DNA of 21,338 nt from a virus. The stretch lies in IMG/VR virus record IMGVR_UViG_3300036651_001424, positions 1 to 21,338 of that record. One strand, 5' to 3'. The notes beneath the pieces are model-generated. The model saw only the letters and a list, made by a program, of their open reading frames with translations, made no database searches and was not told the DNA's origin. This document shows positions 12,693-20,566 of the stretch, piece by piece (position 1 is the stretch's first letter; each line of letters begins with the position of its first letter). The translations under genes were made by a program, and so were the position numbers.

Positions 12693-15600
12693 ATGGGCTT
12701 ACTCGACGGCCTCGGTAACTGGCTGAAGAACGAGTTTGACTCGATAACGGGACAGCCCCAGCCTGCCCCTGCTCCGCAAGTGGCACCACAGCCACAGCCT
12801 TGGCATGCGCCGATGGCCTTACCGGGCGCGGCGCCCCAAGCACTCCCGAAGCCACCGCCACTAGCACCGCAACCAACCCAACCAAATCTCTACCCAAACG
12901 TTGCGCCCGGCCTACAATCCCAAGTCCAAAACAGCATCCACCTCAATGCACCGCAAAAGATAAAGATGCTGCAGGGGATGAACAGCGACCAGCCGGTACA
13001 GTTTAACCCCATAGCTGCGACGGGTCAGGTTCTAGGCCAGGGTGCGATTGATTTTGTCAAAGGCGCGACCCAGTTCGCGACCAGCACCGCCCAGAAAGCA
13101 GGTCGCCAATTCCAATACTTGAGTGGACCGACGGCAACCGACGCCCAGCGCCAGTCTATCCTACACAACCAGCAAACGGCGCAACAGGCCAATCTACCCC
13201 AGCCTACGCAATCCTTGTTAGCGCAAGCCCCTGTACAAGGCAAACTACAAGCGTATCAGCAAGTGGCTCAGAACAAGCCGATCTCCATAGTCAACCAGGG
13301 TTTGCAAAAACAGGTTGGCGCATATAACAAGCAGACTGAAGAAGGCGCAGGTAACGCTGCACAAGCAGCATTAATGGGGTTGGCTCCGGCCGCAGAGGGA
13401 CTCGGCAGTAAAGTCTTAGGCGGCCTTGTCGATAACCCCATTGTTCGGAAGGCCGGTGCGGATATTCTCGCCGGGGCCTTAACTGGTGGCCCATTCAACG
13501 TAGCGGGTGCTGCAGGTAATGGCACACTTCGTCCGCAGGATATACCATCGTTGTATCTTCAAGGTACTGGGACGGGCATTTTGGCCGGTGGCGCAGCGGG
13601 AGCGCTACGGGTAGCACCGCTCGCTTCCGATGTCGTTAAGTCAGGCGTAAACAATGTGGCCGACCATCTCAACGCACCAGCTGCAGAAGCAGCCGAGAAA
13701 GCCTCTGGCCTATCCCGCAACAATATACTGAACGACAACGATGCAGGTACGCTGAGAGACTACGCCGATTGGAAGATGGGCGACCGAGGGGCGATACGCA
13801 GCGCGGACTTTAATGCCCTAGATGCGCGGGCGAGACATGCGGCCGAGACTGCCGGTATCGACATTCTGCACGGCTCACCACGGGATATCGCCTCGCGCGT
13901 AGAGAACTATATCAGCCAACGCTACCAGTTTATTAAGACGCATGATTCCATGATGCAGGGCGGCTACGCCCAATTCCCATTCCCTGAAGGTAACGAAGCC
14001 CCAATCGAACCATTCGCGCAGGAATACGCGGCCGAGAAGTCGCCGCAGGAGATCGTGCAGGATCACGCCGACATGATGCGCTCGCTCGATAAAAGTGCGC
14101 GCGGCGGTGTTATATTGGCCAACGGGACGCGCTCCAGCGAGCACACAGGTTTTTACCGACAATACTTCGCCGACAATGGACGCGCGCCAAGCAAAGCCGC
14201 CTATGTTGAGCAAGCGGCAAAGGAACTTGAGCGCGGCAAAGGCGACATGCTTGACCCCGACATGGCCACTGCCTACCAGCTCTCTAAGCAACGTGATGCA
14301 GCGAGCGCAGCGCTTGCCGAACACCCCTACCCGGAAGTCAAACAAGAGTCGTACTATTACGGACCGGACTTGAACAAAGGGGCTTTCACCGCAGAGGATA
14401 GCACGCTCGCCGATGCGCAGAAACCTAGTGGGGCAACCCGAAACCCTGACGCTGAACGTGTCGCGCTAAACGTATTACAACAAGGCGGTACGCGCGACGA
14501 AGCGATAAAGGCATACCAGAGCGAAGCCGGTGTCGGCGCTAAGTCGGCGCGGTTCAGCGTGCAGCGCGCCGCCAAAGAAGCCGAGCAATCCCTGAATACT
14601 TCTAAGGCGTCGCCCAATCCCCTGCTGAAAGACTTTGAGCTACCTAAGCCCAAAGCAGGCGAGTTTGAGCGCGTATCAAGCAACCACCGCGCCGTTACGA
14701 ACAGCATTGACCTTGCCCAGAACCGCATGGCGAAGTACGAAAAAGTCCTATCCCCAGCCGATAAATCTAACCTCGTTGGTTATATCGAAGGCACTAAGAA
14801 CATTAGCAAAGCGGACAAACCAAATATTGTACAAGCCGCAGTGGATGAGTGGCGACGTGCCGCCGATACTGTACATGCATTAGGCGAGAACTTCGGGCAT
14901 ACAAAACACATTCAAGACTTCTTCCCCGGTTATTGGGAGCGGCCGCCAGAGATGGACGAGATGACCGCCCTGCAAGCCCAGCAAGGCTTAGAGGAAGAAT
15001 ACGGCACGCAGGAGTGGAATAATATGCGCCAGGATGTCAAAGACAACCTTATCGCCCAGCGGCAGGCTGAGCTTATAGGTAGTGCTCCGTTCAATAACGA
15101 GGCAAACTACGGCGGTTTCCACAATAAGTCTAAGACGTTCAAGAACCAAGCCGAAGGGCTGGCTGCCAAATATAAGCCATTGTTCGATAACCCCTTCGAC
15201 GCCATGCGCCGCTACTTTAATGGGGCAAAACTACAACTCGGCAACCAGTCTATTATCCAAGGCGTCCGAGATGCTGAGCCGGCACCCGTAGGCCAGCGGT
15301 ACGGCATTAACCTATCTGGCGGCGAGCCGGTGAGCGTCGGTAAAGAAGGCTATAAAATCCTAAAGAACGAGAGCGCCCGGCCACCAGCGAGCGCGCCCAT
15401 ACGCCTGCTAAAAGGCGTCAACCGGTCAATCGTCAAAACCATCGTCGCTAACCCCCTCATCCACGGCCAGAACCAAGAGTTTAATGCCCTTTTCAGCGCC
15501 GCCTGGAACGAGCCAGGTTTCAAACCCACTAATATGATGCGGATTATCGGCAACCAGATGGACTTAGTCAAAAACCCTGCGACCTATGATAAGTGGCGCA

Positions 15601-17636
15601 CCGACTTCTATAGCCACGGCGGTTTCTCGCCCGACTACGGCAAAAACCAGTTAGGCTTTATCGCGAAGGCCGCACAGAAGGTCGGCATCAGCCCCAACAT
15701 TACCGAAGTATCGCCCCGGGTTATGGCACGCCTTGAGGAAAATATCCGCGTCGCAACGTATAAGGCAGGCATAGAACACGGCATGGCACCTGATGCGGCG
15801 CTCAAAGCAGTGAATGACGCCTTAGGCAGCGACAAAATCATTAATGACATGGCGAGTTCCTTTGGGCTTTTCCTGCACTATCTGACTAATAACGTGAAGA
15901 TACTCGGCAACGCCGGGTTGTCGGCAAGAAGAGGCAACTTCAGCCCTATTATCGGGTTAGCATTAGGTTACGCCGCGTATACGGCGGCTAATAAAGCGTG
16001 GCAAGCGATTACGGGCAACCCCGACGCTTCAGTCCGCGCACCGGGCGTTATTGGCACTGCACAACAGTTAGCTAACGCCCCCGGCCAACTTTCGCGCGGG
16101 CAGATACCGTCAGTCGTTACCAGCCACGTTAACCCGCTTATCCGCATCGGTATTGAGCAGGCGACCAACCGCGACCTCAGTAAACCAGTGTTCGGACCGG
16201 AGGCGCCGAACAACACCTTGCAAAGCCCAAGCGGCAACACGCGGGCGATCCAAATCCTGAAAGACGCTGTAGGACCGGCTGGGGATATAACGAAACTCTC
16301 GCAAAGTAAGATGTCGCCGGCAGAACTAGCCATCGGCTTAGGGGCTGGTGCATACACACCCCATGCGACCGGCTACCAGGCTTCACCTAATATCAAGATA
16401 CTGAACACGCCCAATGCTCAGAGTGGCAACGGCCTACCTTCGGAGCAGCAATACTTTAACGCCAAGGATGCGGCCATAAGCTCCCTCGGCAATCAGAAGA
16501 ACGTTGACGACTTTAACTCCTTCCTAGACAAGGACCGCACGCCGGATGGGAAGACGATACTTAACTCGCAGGCAGTCACTACTTCCAACTGGGGCCAAGT
16601 GGCCGCCAACCCTACAGCGCTTGGCGCATTACAGAAGATGTATCTCGCCCAGAATAACCACAACCCGGAATGGGACTTGAACTTTAATGGCACGATCAGC
16701 GGCAAGAATACGCCAGCACTACAGATATGGGCAACGTACAAGAGCTTGGCACCAGGCGACCTGCAACGGGACGTCATTGCCCAGCAAAACCCATGGATTA
16801 GCAATATGGAGCAGCAAGTCAGCGCATGGGGCGCACAGCAAGCTAAACTCGGCACAGCAGTGCAATCGCCTGACTACGTCCCTTACCCGACCCTCACACC
16901 CGACCAGCAGAATATGATGTCTACTGTGACCAAACTGGCCTCTATCCCTGCCGGACAACGCACACCAGAACAGATAAGCCAACTAAGCACGTTAGAGAAC
17001 GACCCGCGCCTGCAAGCTGCCTATTCCGCCACTCAGCAGTACACGAACCAAGTCCGCGCTACCATGCACCTGCCCCAAATCCAGTACGCACCCAACTACT
17101 CTCCTGAAGTACAAAACTTTGCTAACGCCTACCTCGACCCGTCGCTAAGTTCCGCCCAACGTAAGAACCTGCAAGCTGCCTCACCCGCGCTCTATAACCA
17201 GATGGAGGCTGCGCTAGAGCAGCAGGAACTGGCAACCGTCGATAAACAGGGCGGCATCGGTTACTATGGCGGCAACCAGTCAAATGGCTTCTTGAGCAGC
17301 GTTTACGGCCTTGGTAACTACGATATAGCCAAGATAAAGAACGCAAATGGCACGAATGGATATGCCCTGCTCAACTTCGCGAATAACACGGGTGCTGGTG
17401 GTACGGGTCAGAATGGACTGGCGACCATCAACGCCAACGATAAAAACGCCGTCACGGGCGCAGGGTCGCACTACTTCAAGAAACAGCACACCTTTAAGAT
17501 GAGATCGCCGCGCCGCATGAAAGTTACCCATAACAAGCAGCACAGTAAAGCCTTCTTGATCACGCCGCCGTCACCGATCAGGATTAGAAACCGCGTCAAC
17601 AAACACGTTGGGATTAAGCGCACGACTTATCTGTAA
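12693..17636 (+). CDS. Very large internal virion / ejection protein
   Basis: A 1647-aa protein, the largest here. It begins with a short amphipathic segment (MGLLDGLGNWLKNEFDSITG) and a Pro/Gln/Ala-rich linker to about residue 75. Small-residue hydrophobic stretches lie near residues 249-275 (ADILAGALTGGPFNVAGAAG), 288-311 (GTGTGILAGGAAGALRV) and 1087-1103 (GLALGYAAYTAANKAW), possibly membrane-interacting. The centre has charged helical regions and GGFHNKSKTFKNQAEGLAAK, similar to large phage polyprotein-like ejection proteins as I recall them. The last 50 residues are strongly basic (KMRSPRRMKVTHNK), suggesting DNA contact. A strong AAGGAGG precedes the ATG. No polymerase or muramidase motif was recognised. 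Role inferred from size and place next to the tail genes. Confidence 0.72.
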   Translation: MGLLDGLGNWLKNEFDSITGQPQPAPAPQVAPQPQPWHAPMALPGAAPQALPKPPPLAPQPTQPNLYPNVAPGLQSQVQNSIHLNAPQKIKMLQGMNSDQPVQFNPIAATGQVLGQGAIDFVKGATQFATSTAQKAGRQFQYLSGPTATDAQRQSILHNQQTAQQANLPQPTQSLLAQAPVQGKLQAYQQVAQNKPISIVNQGLQKQVGAYNKQTEEGAGNAAQAALMGLAPAAEGLGSKVLGGLVDNPIVRKAGADILAGALTGGPFNVAGAAGNGTLRPQDIPSLYLQGTGTGILAGGAAGALRVAPLASDVVKSGVNNVADHLNAPAAEAAEKASGLSRNNILNDNDAGTLRDYADWKMGDRGAIRSADFNALDARARHAAETAGIDILHGSPRDIASRVENYISQRYQFIKTHDSMMQGGYAQFPFPEGNEAPIEPFAQEYAAEKSPQEIVQDHADMMRSLDKSARGGVILANGTRSSEHTGFYRQYFADNGRAPSKAAYVEQAAKELERGKGDMLDPDMATAYQLSKQRDAASAALAEHPYPEVKQESYYYGPDLNKGAFTAEDSTLADAQKPSGATRNPDAERVALNVLQQGGTRDEAIKAYQSEAGVGAKSARFSVQRAAKEAEQSLNTSKASPNPLLKDFELPKPKAGEFERVSSNHRAVTNSIDLAQNRMAKYEKVLSPADKSNLVGYIEGTKNISKADKPNIVQAAVDEWRRAADTVHALGENFGHTKHIQDFFPGYWERPPEMDEMTALQAQQGLEEEYGTQEWNNMRQDVKDNLIAQRQAELIGSAPFNNEANYGGFHNKSKTFKNQAEGLAAKYKPLFDNPFDAMRRYFNGAKLQLGNQSIIQGVRDAEPAPVGQRYGINLSGGEPVSVGKEGYKILKNESARPPASAPIRLLKGVNRSIVKTIVANPLIHGQNQEFNALFSAAWNEPGFKPTNMMRIIGNQMDLVKNPATYDKWRTDFYSHGGFSPDYGKNQLGFIAKAAQKVGISPNITEVSPRVMARLEENIRVATYKAGIEHGMAPDAALKAVNDALGSDKIINDMASSFGLFLHYLTNNVKILGNAGLSARRGNFSPIIGLALGYAAYTAANKAWQAITGNPDASVRAPGVIGTAQQLANAPGQLSRGQIPSVVTSHVNPLIRIGIEQATNRDLSKPVFGPEAPNNTLQSPSGNTRAIQILKDAVGPAGDITKLSQSKMSPAELAIGLGAGAYTPHATGYQASPNIKILNTPNAQSGNGLPSEQQYFNAKDAAISSLGNQKNVDDFNSFLDKDRTPDGKTILNSQAVTTSNWGQVAANPTALGALQKMYLAQNNHNPEWDLNFNGTISGKNTPALQIWATYKSLAPGDLQRDVIAQQNPWISNMEQQVSAWGAQQAKLGTAVQSPDYVPYPTLTPDQQNMMSTVTKLASIPAGQRTPEQISQLSTLENDPRLQAAYSATQQYTNQVRATMHLPQIQYAPNYSPEVQNFANAYLDPSLSSAQRKNLQAASPALYNQMEAALEQQELATVDKQGGIGYYGGNQSNGFLSSVYGLGNYDIAKIKNANGTNGYALLNFANNTGAGGTGQNGLATINANDKNAVTGAGSHYFKKQHTFKMRSPRRMKVTHNKQHSKAFLITPPSPIRIRNRVNKHVGIKRTTYL

Positions 17637-17638
17637 CG

Positions 17639-17647
17639 TGGTATAAT
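17639..17647 (+). promoter_or_regulatory. Extended -10 promoter, cassette copy 3 (tail operon)
   Basis: TGGTATAAT followed by ATAAGTAA, directly after the stop of the 1647-aa gene (TAA 17634-17636). No -35 is visible. It is the start of a 92-base segment closely repeated at 20464. Confidence 0.75.
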
Positions 17648-17655
17648 ATAAGTAA

Positions 17656-17694
17656 TACGCGCGAAGCGTAGGCTACTCGTAAAGAACGAATGCC
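17656..17694 (+). ncRNA. Structured 5' leader, cassette copy 3
   Basis: Hairpin 1 pairs TACGC (17656-17660) with GCGTA (17666-17670) around GCGAA. Hairpin 2 has outer stem GGC/GCC (17671-17673 with 17692-17694), internal loops TAC and AT, inner stem TCGT/ACGA and loop AAAGA. Its last two bases are also the first two bases of the terminator stem, so the two structures compete at their border. Confidence 0.62.
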
Positions 17695-17717
17695 GCCCTG
17701 AAAAGGGCGGTTTTTTT
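17693..17717 (+). terminator. Intrinsic terminator inside leader, copy 3
   Basis: CCGCCC (17693-17698) pairs perfectly with GGGCGG (17705-17710) around TGAAAA, followed by seven T. It is a textbook terminator between promoter and coding start (ATG 17743), giving a predicted RNA of about 60-65 nt. Confidence 0.85.
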
Positions 17718-17742
17718 GTGCCTAAAAATCGAAAGAAAAACT

Positions 17743-18453
17743 ATGGCCGCCACAATCCCAATGACCCTGCAAGACATCATGGATGAAATCTATGTTGCTG
17801 TCGATAACGACCCGACGAACTCTACTAACCAAGATGATGAGTGGACGGCTAGACTGCGCCTGATCAACATGGGCATCAAAGCGTGGGAACGCGAGGACGT
17901 GCTATGGAACGAATTGTGGTCAACATATACCCATGGCTCGGCTGTTACCGGCGCACAAACCTACGTAATCGCTGCTACTGATTTCCGTTTTCCCGGCTCA
18001 TACGTGTCATTCACTTTAAACGGTGCGGTTACATATGTTGAAATCATCAAGCCAGAGGAGGCATTCAAGTACCTCAATAACAACAATGGCATCCAGGCCG
18101 TCTATATAACCGGCAACCCTTCGGCTGGATGGACAATCAATCTCACCTGGATACCTGTCTCCGGCGACCAGTTCTACGGCTCAACAATGAGTTTGAACTA
18201 CTACAAATCCGCTACACGTATGGCTACAACGACCGATAAGCCAGAGATGAGCGACCCTAGCTACTTAGTTAACTTCGTGGCCTACCGCAAGAACCTTTAT
18301 AACGGTCGGTCAAACGTTGCACAGGACTATATAACGCAAGCCCAATCCTGTATCGACAATATGAAGATACGCAATGAGATGCGCGTGCCGTATGGACACC
18401 GTGGGATTGAAGACACCGACTTTGTAGTATCTAGCGACTCGTTAGGAATGTAG
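17743..18453 (+). CDS. Tail adaptor / head-tail connector candidate (T7 gp11-like position)
   Basis: A 236-aa protein starting MAATIPMTLQDIMDEIY. A TTG at 17716 in the same frame lies in the terminator T-tract and is rejected; the ATG at 17743 has only a weak GAAAG upstream. The N-terminal half is helical (RLRLINMGIKAWEREDVLW), then comes a beta-rich region with FRFPGSYVSFTLNG and an end with a helical segment (VAQDYITQAQSCIDNMKIR). This helix-beta-helix order and the position directly before the nozzle gene match podovirus adaptor or gatekeeper proteins. Assignment is mainly from context. Confidence 0.65.
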   Translation: MAATIPMTLQDIMDEIYVAVDNDPTNSTNQDDEWTARLRLINMGIKAWEREDVLWNELWSTYTHGSAVTGAQTYVIAATDFRFPGSYVSFTLNGAVTYVEIIKPEEAFKYLNNNNGIQAVYITGNPSAGWTINLTWIPVSGDQFYGSTMSLNYYKSATRMATTTDKPEMSDPSYLVNFVAYRKNLYNGRSNVAQDYITQAQSCIDNMKIRNEMRVPYGHRGIEDTDFVVSSDSLGM

Positions 18454-18454
18454 C

Positions 18455-20455
18455 ATGCCAGTCCGACCGCTGCCTCAGTTCAACCAGAAGGACGGAAAGC
18501 CGTTTGAGATTATCATCAACCAGTTCAACGGCGGCACGAACACGCTCGTAGATGAGGGGCGCGTGCCTCAGAATGCCGTCAACCAGTCTACCAACATGAT
18601 GCTCGACCAAGACGGCGTATGGCGAGTACGCTACGGATCGCAGCCGTATGGTAAAGCACTTACCGGTCCGATCGATGGCATCGGGCGTGCTACCGTGTAC
18701 AACGCCGATGGCACAGCGACAAATTACTTATTCGCGATAGATAACGGAGCAATCAAATACTGCAAAGATGGCGGCGCGTGGGCGACGATTGCTGGTAATA
18801 CGTGGACGACAGGTAACAACGCCAATATGGTGCAGGTCAACTCACGCCTATACATCTGCAACGGCAAAGACAATCTGGCTTATGTTGACTTGACGACTAT
18901 GGCGACCACGCCGACCATCGTAAAATACACGGCGTTGTCCACCCCCGGGGCTCCGACGCCCACCCGTACCGTGCTCACCGCGGGTAGTTACAACATCTAC
19001 TACAAGATTACAGCGGTCAAGGCATCGATCGGCGAAACGGCCGCCAGCGTGGAAGCGACCATTACGGTAAATAAACAGCGCTCTGCATGGAAGACGGACT
19101 TTAGCGAGTACATCAGTCTGACATGGACAGCGGTCACCGGTGCTGATTCCTACAATATCTACTACTCCGATACCGCCGGCCAGGAAATCTTCATTGATTC
19201 GGCCTCAGTGAATACCTACAACGACTACGGCCAGACGACCCCGAACCCTTACCAGGCCGCGCCTGCGACCGACGGCACGGCCGGCCCACCAGCTTCAACA
19301 ATGGTTGAGTCGGGCAACCGTATTTGGATGACCGGCAACCCCGTCTACCCCTACCGGATTTACTGGAGCGGCACGGGGCAGTACCTCGGCTCGTTTAACC
19401 CGTTCTACGGTGGTGGGTATATCGACCTCAACCTCGGAGGCGACGAAAAGCCGATTGGTTTGCAGCATTACCGTGACGGTAAGGGCAACCAGACACTTAT
19501 TGCTCTAACCTCAAGCCCGGTTGGCGGTGGCTCAGTCTGGTTTATTCCACTAACCACATTGACAGTAGATACCCTTACTATCGTCATCCCCAGCGCTTTA
19601 TCGCAAGGAACTATCGGCACAACCAGCACACGAGGCGTGGTACAGGCCGTCAACAATGTTTTCTACCCATCAATTAAGGGTTTCCAGTCGGTCGGCTCAG
19701 CGCAGCAGATATTGAACGTGCTTGTCACTAGTGAAGTTTCGACGCAAATCCGCCCCAGCGTCAAGGGCATTTCCAACTCCGCCGCCTCAAGCATCTGCGG
19801 TATCTACTATTACGGCCGTATCTTCTGGAGCGTGCCTTACGGCTCATCGACAAATAACCAGATATGGGTGCTCGACCTAGAGCGGCAGGCATGGTGCATC
19901 TATTGGAGCATCGGGGTTAAGCAGTTCCTTGAATACAGCAGTTCGGACGGTACGGTGCATCTGCTAGCCGTACCCGTCAGTGGGACAAACCTCATCGAGT
20001 TCAGCGAAAACTTTATCGGCGATTCAAGCGTCGCGACCCCCGTAAACCTGAAATCCGGCCTCATCTCTTGGGATAAAAACCACTTTGAATTCGCGTGGGT
20101 TGAGAAGGTGTACTTTGAACTAGGGCGGCCAAAGGGCAACGTCTCGTTGACCGTGTCCGGCACTGCGGTCAATAAAAACCTTTCGTCGCTGAAATCTATA
20201 TCCGTTACCGATACCGTGTCGAGCGCCGGAGTAGGCTCAGACCTGGTGGGCTCATTTGAAGTGGGCACAAGCAACAACGCCCCGACGACCTACTCGCAGG
20301 CATCGGTTAAGAAAGTGCTCTATATTAACAAGCCGCTGAACAACCTGGAATGGCAGATAACATCTTCCGACGTGAACGCGAGCTTTACCCTGCTCGAAGT
20401 CGGTATCGTCGGCAACATCCTACCGTCGGGCGACCCGAGTTCGTGGCGCAAGTAG
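18455..20455 (+). CDS. Tail nozzle / tail tubular protein B-like
   Basis: A 666-aa beta-rich protein probably forming the tail nozzle below the adaptor. Early motifs: EIIINQFNGGTNTLVDEGRV, NQSTNMMLDQDGVWRVRYGS, and repeated short strands such as LYICNGKDNLAYVDL, typical of beta-propeller-like nozzle proteins (T7 gp12, P22 gp10 type). Residues about 165-275 form a fibronectin-III-like insert (APTPTRTVLTAGSYNIYYKI and LTWTAVTGADSYNIYYSD). Later NQIWVLDLERQAWCIYW fits a propeller blade. AGGA lies 7 bases before the ATG, with only one base between the adaptor stop and this start. The nozzle role is inferred from fold signals and gene order. Confidence 0.75.
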   Translation: MPVRPLPQFNQKDGKPFEIIINQFNGGTNTLVDEGRVPQNAVNQSTNMMLDQDGVWRVRYGSQPYGKALTGPIDGIGRATVYNADGTATNYLFAIDNGAIKYCKDGGAWATIAGNTWTTGNNANMVQVNSRLYICNGKDNLAYVDLTTMATTPTIVKYTALSTPGAPTPTRTVLTAGSYNIYYKITAVKASIGETAASVEATITVNKQRSAWKTDFSEYISLTWTAVTGADSYNIYYSDTAGQEIFIDSASVNTYNDYGQTTPNPYQAAPATDGTAGPPASTMVESGNRIWMTGNPVYPYRIYWSGTGQYLGSFNPFYGGGYIDLNLGGDEKPIGLQHYRDGKGNQTLIALTSSPVGGGSVWFIPLTTLTVDTLTIVIPSALSQGTIGTTSTRGVVQAVNNVFYPSIKGFQSVGSAQQILNVLVTSEVSTQIRPSVKGISNSAASSICGIYYYGRIFWSVPYGSSTNNQIWVLDLERQAWCIYWSIGVKQFLEYSSSDGTVHLLAVPVSGTNLIEFSENFIGDSSVATPVNLKSGLISWDKNHFEFAWVEKVYFELGRPKGNVSLTVSGTAVNKNLSSLKSISVTDTVSSAGVGSDLVGSFEVGTSNNAPTTYSQASVKKVLYINKPLNNLEWQITSSDVNASFTLLEVGIVGNILPSGDPSSWRK

Positions 20456-20463
20456 TGGTTATT

Positions 20464-20472
20464 TGGTATAAT
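20464..20472 (+). promoter_or_regulatory. Extended -10 promoter, cassette copy 4 (fibre gene)
   Basis: TGGTATAAT followed by ATAGGTAA, nine bases after the nozzle stop codon. No -35 is visible. It would give the fibre-like gene its own transcript. Confidence 0.75.
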
Positions 20473-20480
20473 ATAGGTAA

Positions 20481-20519
20481 TACGCTGAACGCGTAGGCTA
20501 CTCGTAAGAAACGAATGCC
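20481..20519 (+). ncRNA. Structured 5' leader, cassette copy 4
   Basis: Hairpin 1 pairs TACGC (20481-20485) with GCGTA (20491-20495) around TGAAC. Hairpin 2 has outer stem GGC/GCC (20496-20498 with 20517-20519), internal loops TAC and AT, inner stem TCGT/ACGA and loop AAGAA. Its 3' end shares CC with the terminator stem. Confidence 0.62.
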
Positions 20520-20542
20520 ATCCGGAAACGGGTGGTTTTTTT
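20518..20542 (+). terminator. Intrinsic terminator inside leader, copy 4
   Basis: CCATCCG (20518-20524) pairs with CGGGTGG (20529-20535), including one G-U pair, around GAAA, followed by seven T. It stands between the promoter and the ATG at 20567. Confidence 0.85.
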
Positions 20543-20566
20543 GTGCCTAAAAATCAGGGATAAAAG

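Larger units (their letters stand above)
17639..17730 (+). repeat. Promoter-leader-terminator cassette, near-identical to 20464-20555
   Basis: The two 92-base segments align end to end without net length change. From the -10 to the end of the T-tract both measure exactly 76 bases, and both finish with seven T and GTGCCTAAAAATC. Differences concentrate in hairpin loops and in paired positions of the terminator, so structure is preserved. They look like a duplicated cassette placed before two separate tail genes. Confidence 0.8.
20464..20555 (+). repeat. Promoter-leader-terminator cassette, near-identical to 17639-17730
   Basis: Second member of the 92-base repeat pair, ending in seven T and GTGCCTAAAAATC like its partner. 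The terminator stem differs at several positions from copy 3 yet still pairs. Confidence 0.8.

Noticed and set aside
13875-14345. 156-codon minus-strand frame in the 1647-aa gene
   Set aside because: It is antisense to a continuous long gene and has no motif or ribosome site.
12693-17636. N4-like virion RNA polymerase
   Set aside because: No single-subunit polymerase motifs were recognised and the protein is about half the usual size of that enzyme, although the capsid type is N4-like.
17716-17742. Longer start (TTG 17716) for the adaptor gene
   Set aside because: It lies in the terminator T-tract; ATG 17743 is more likely.
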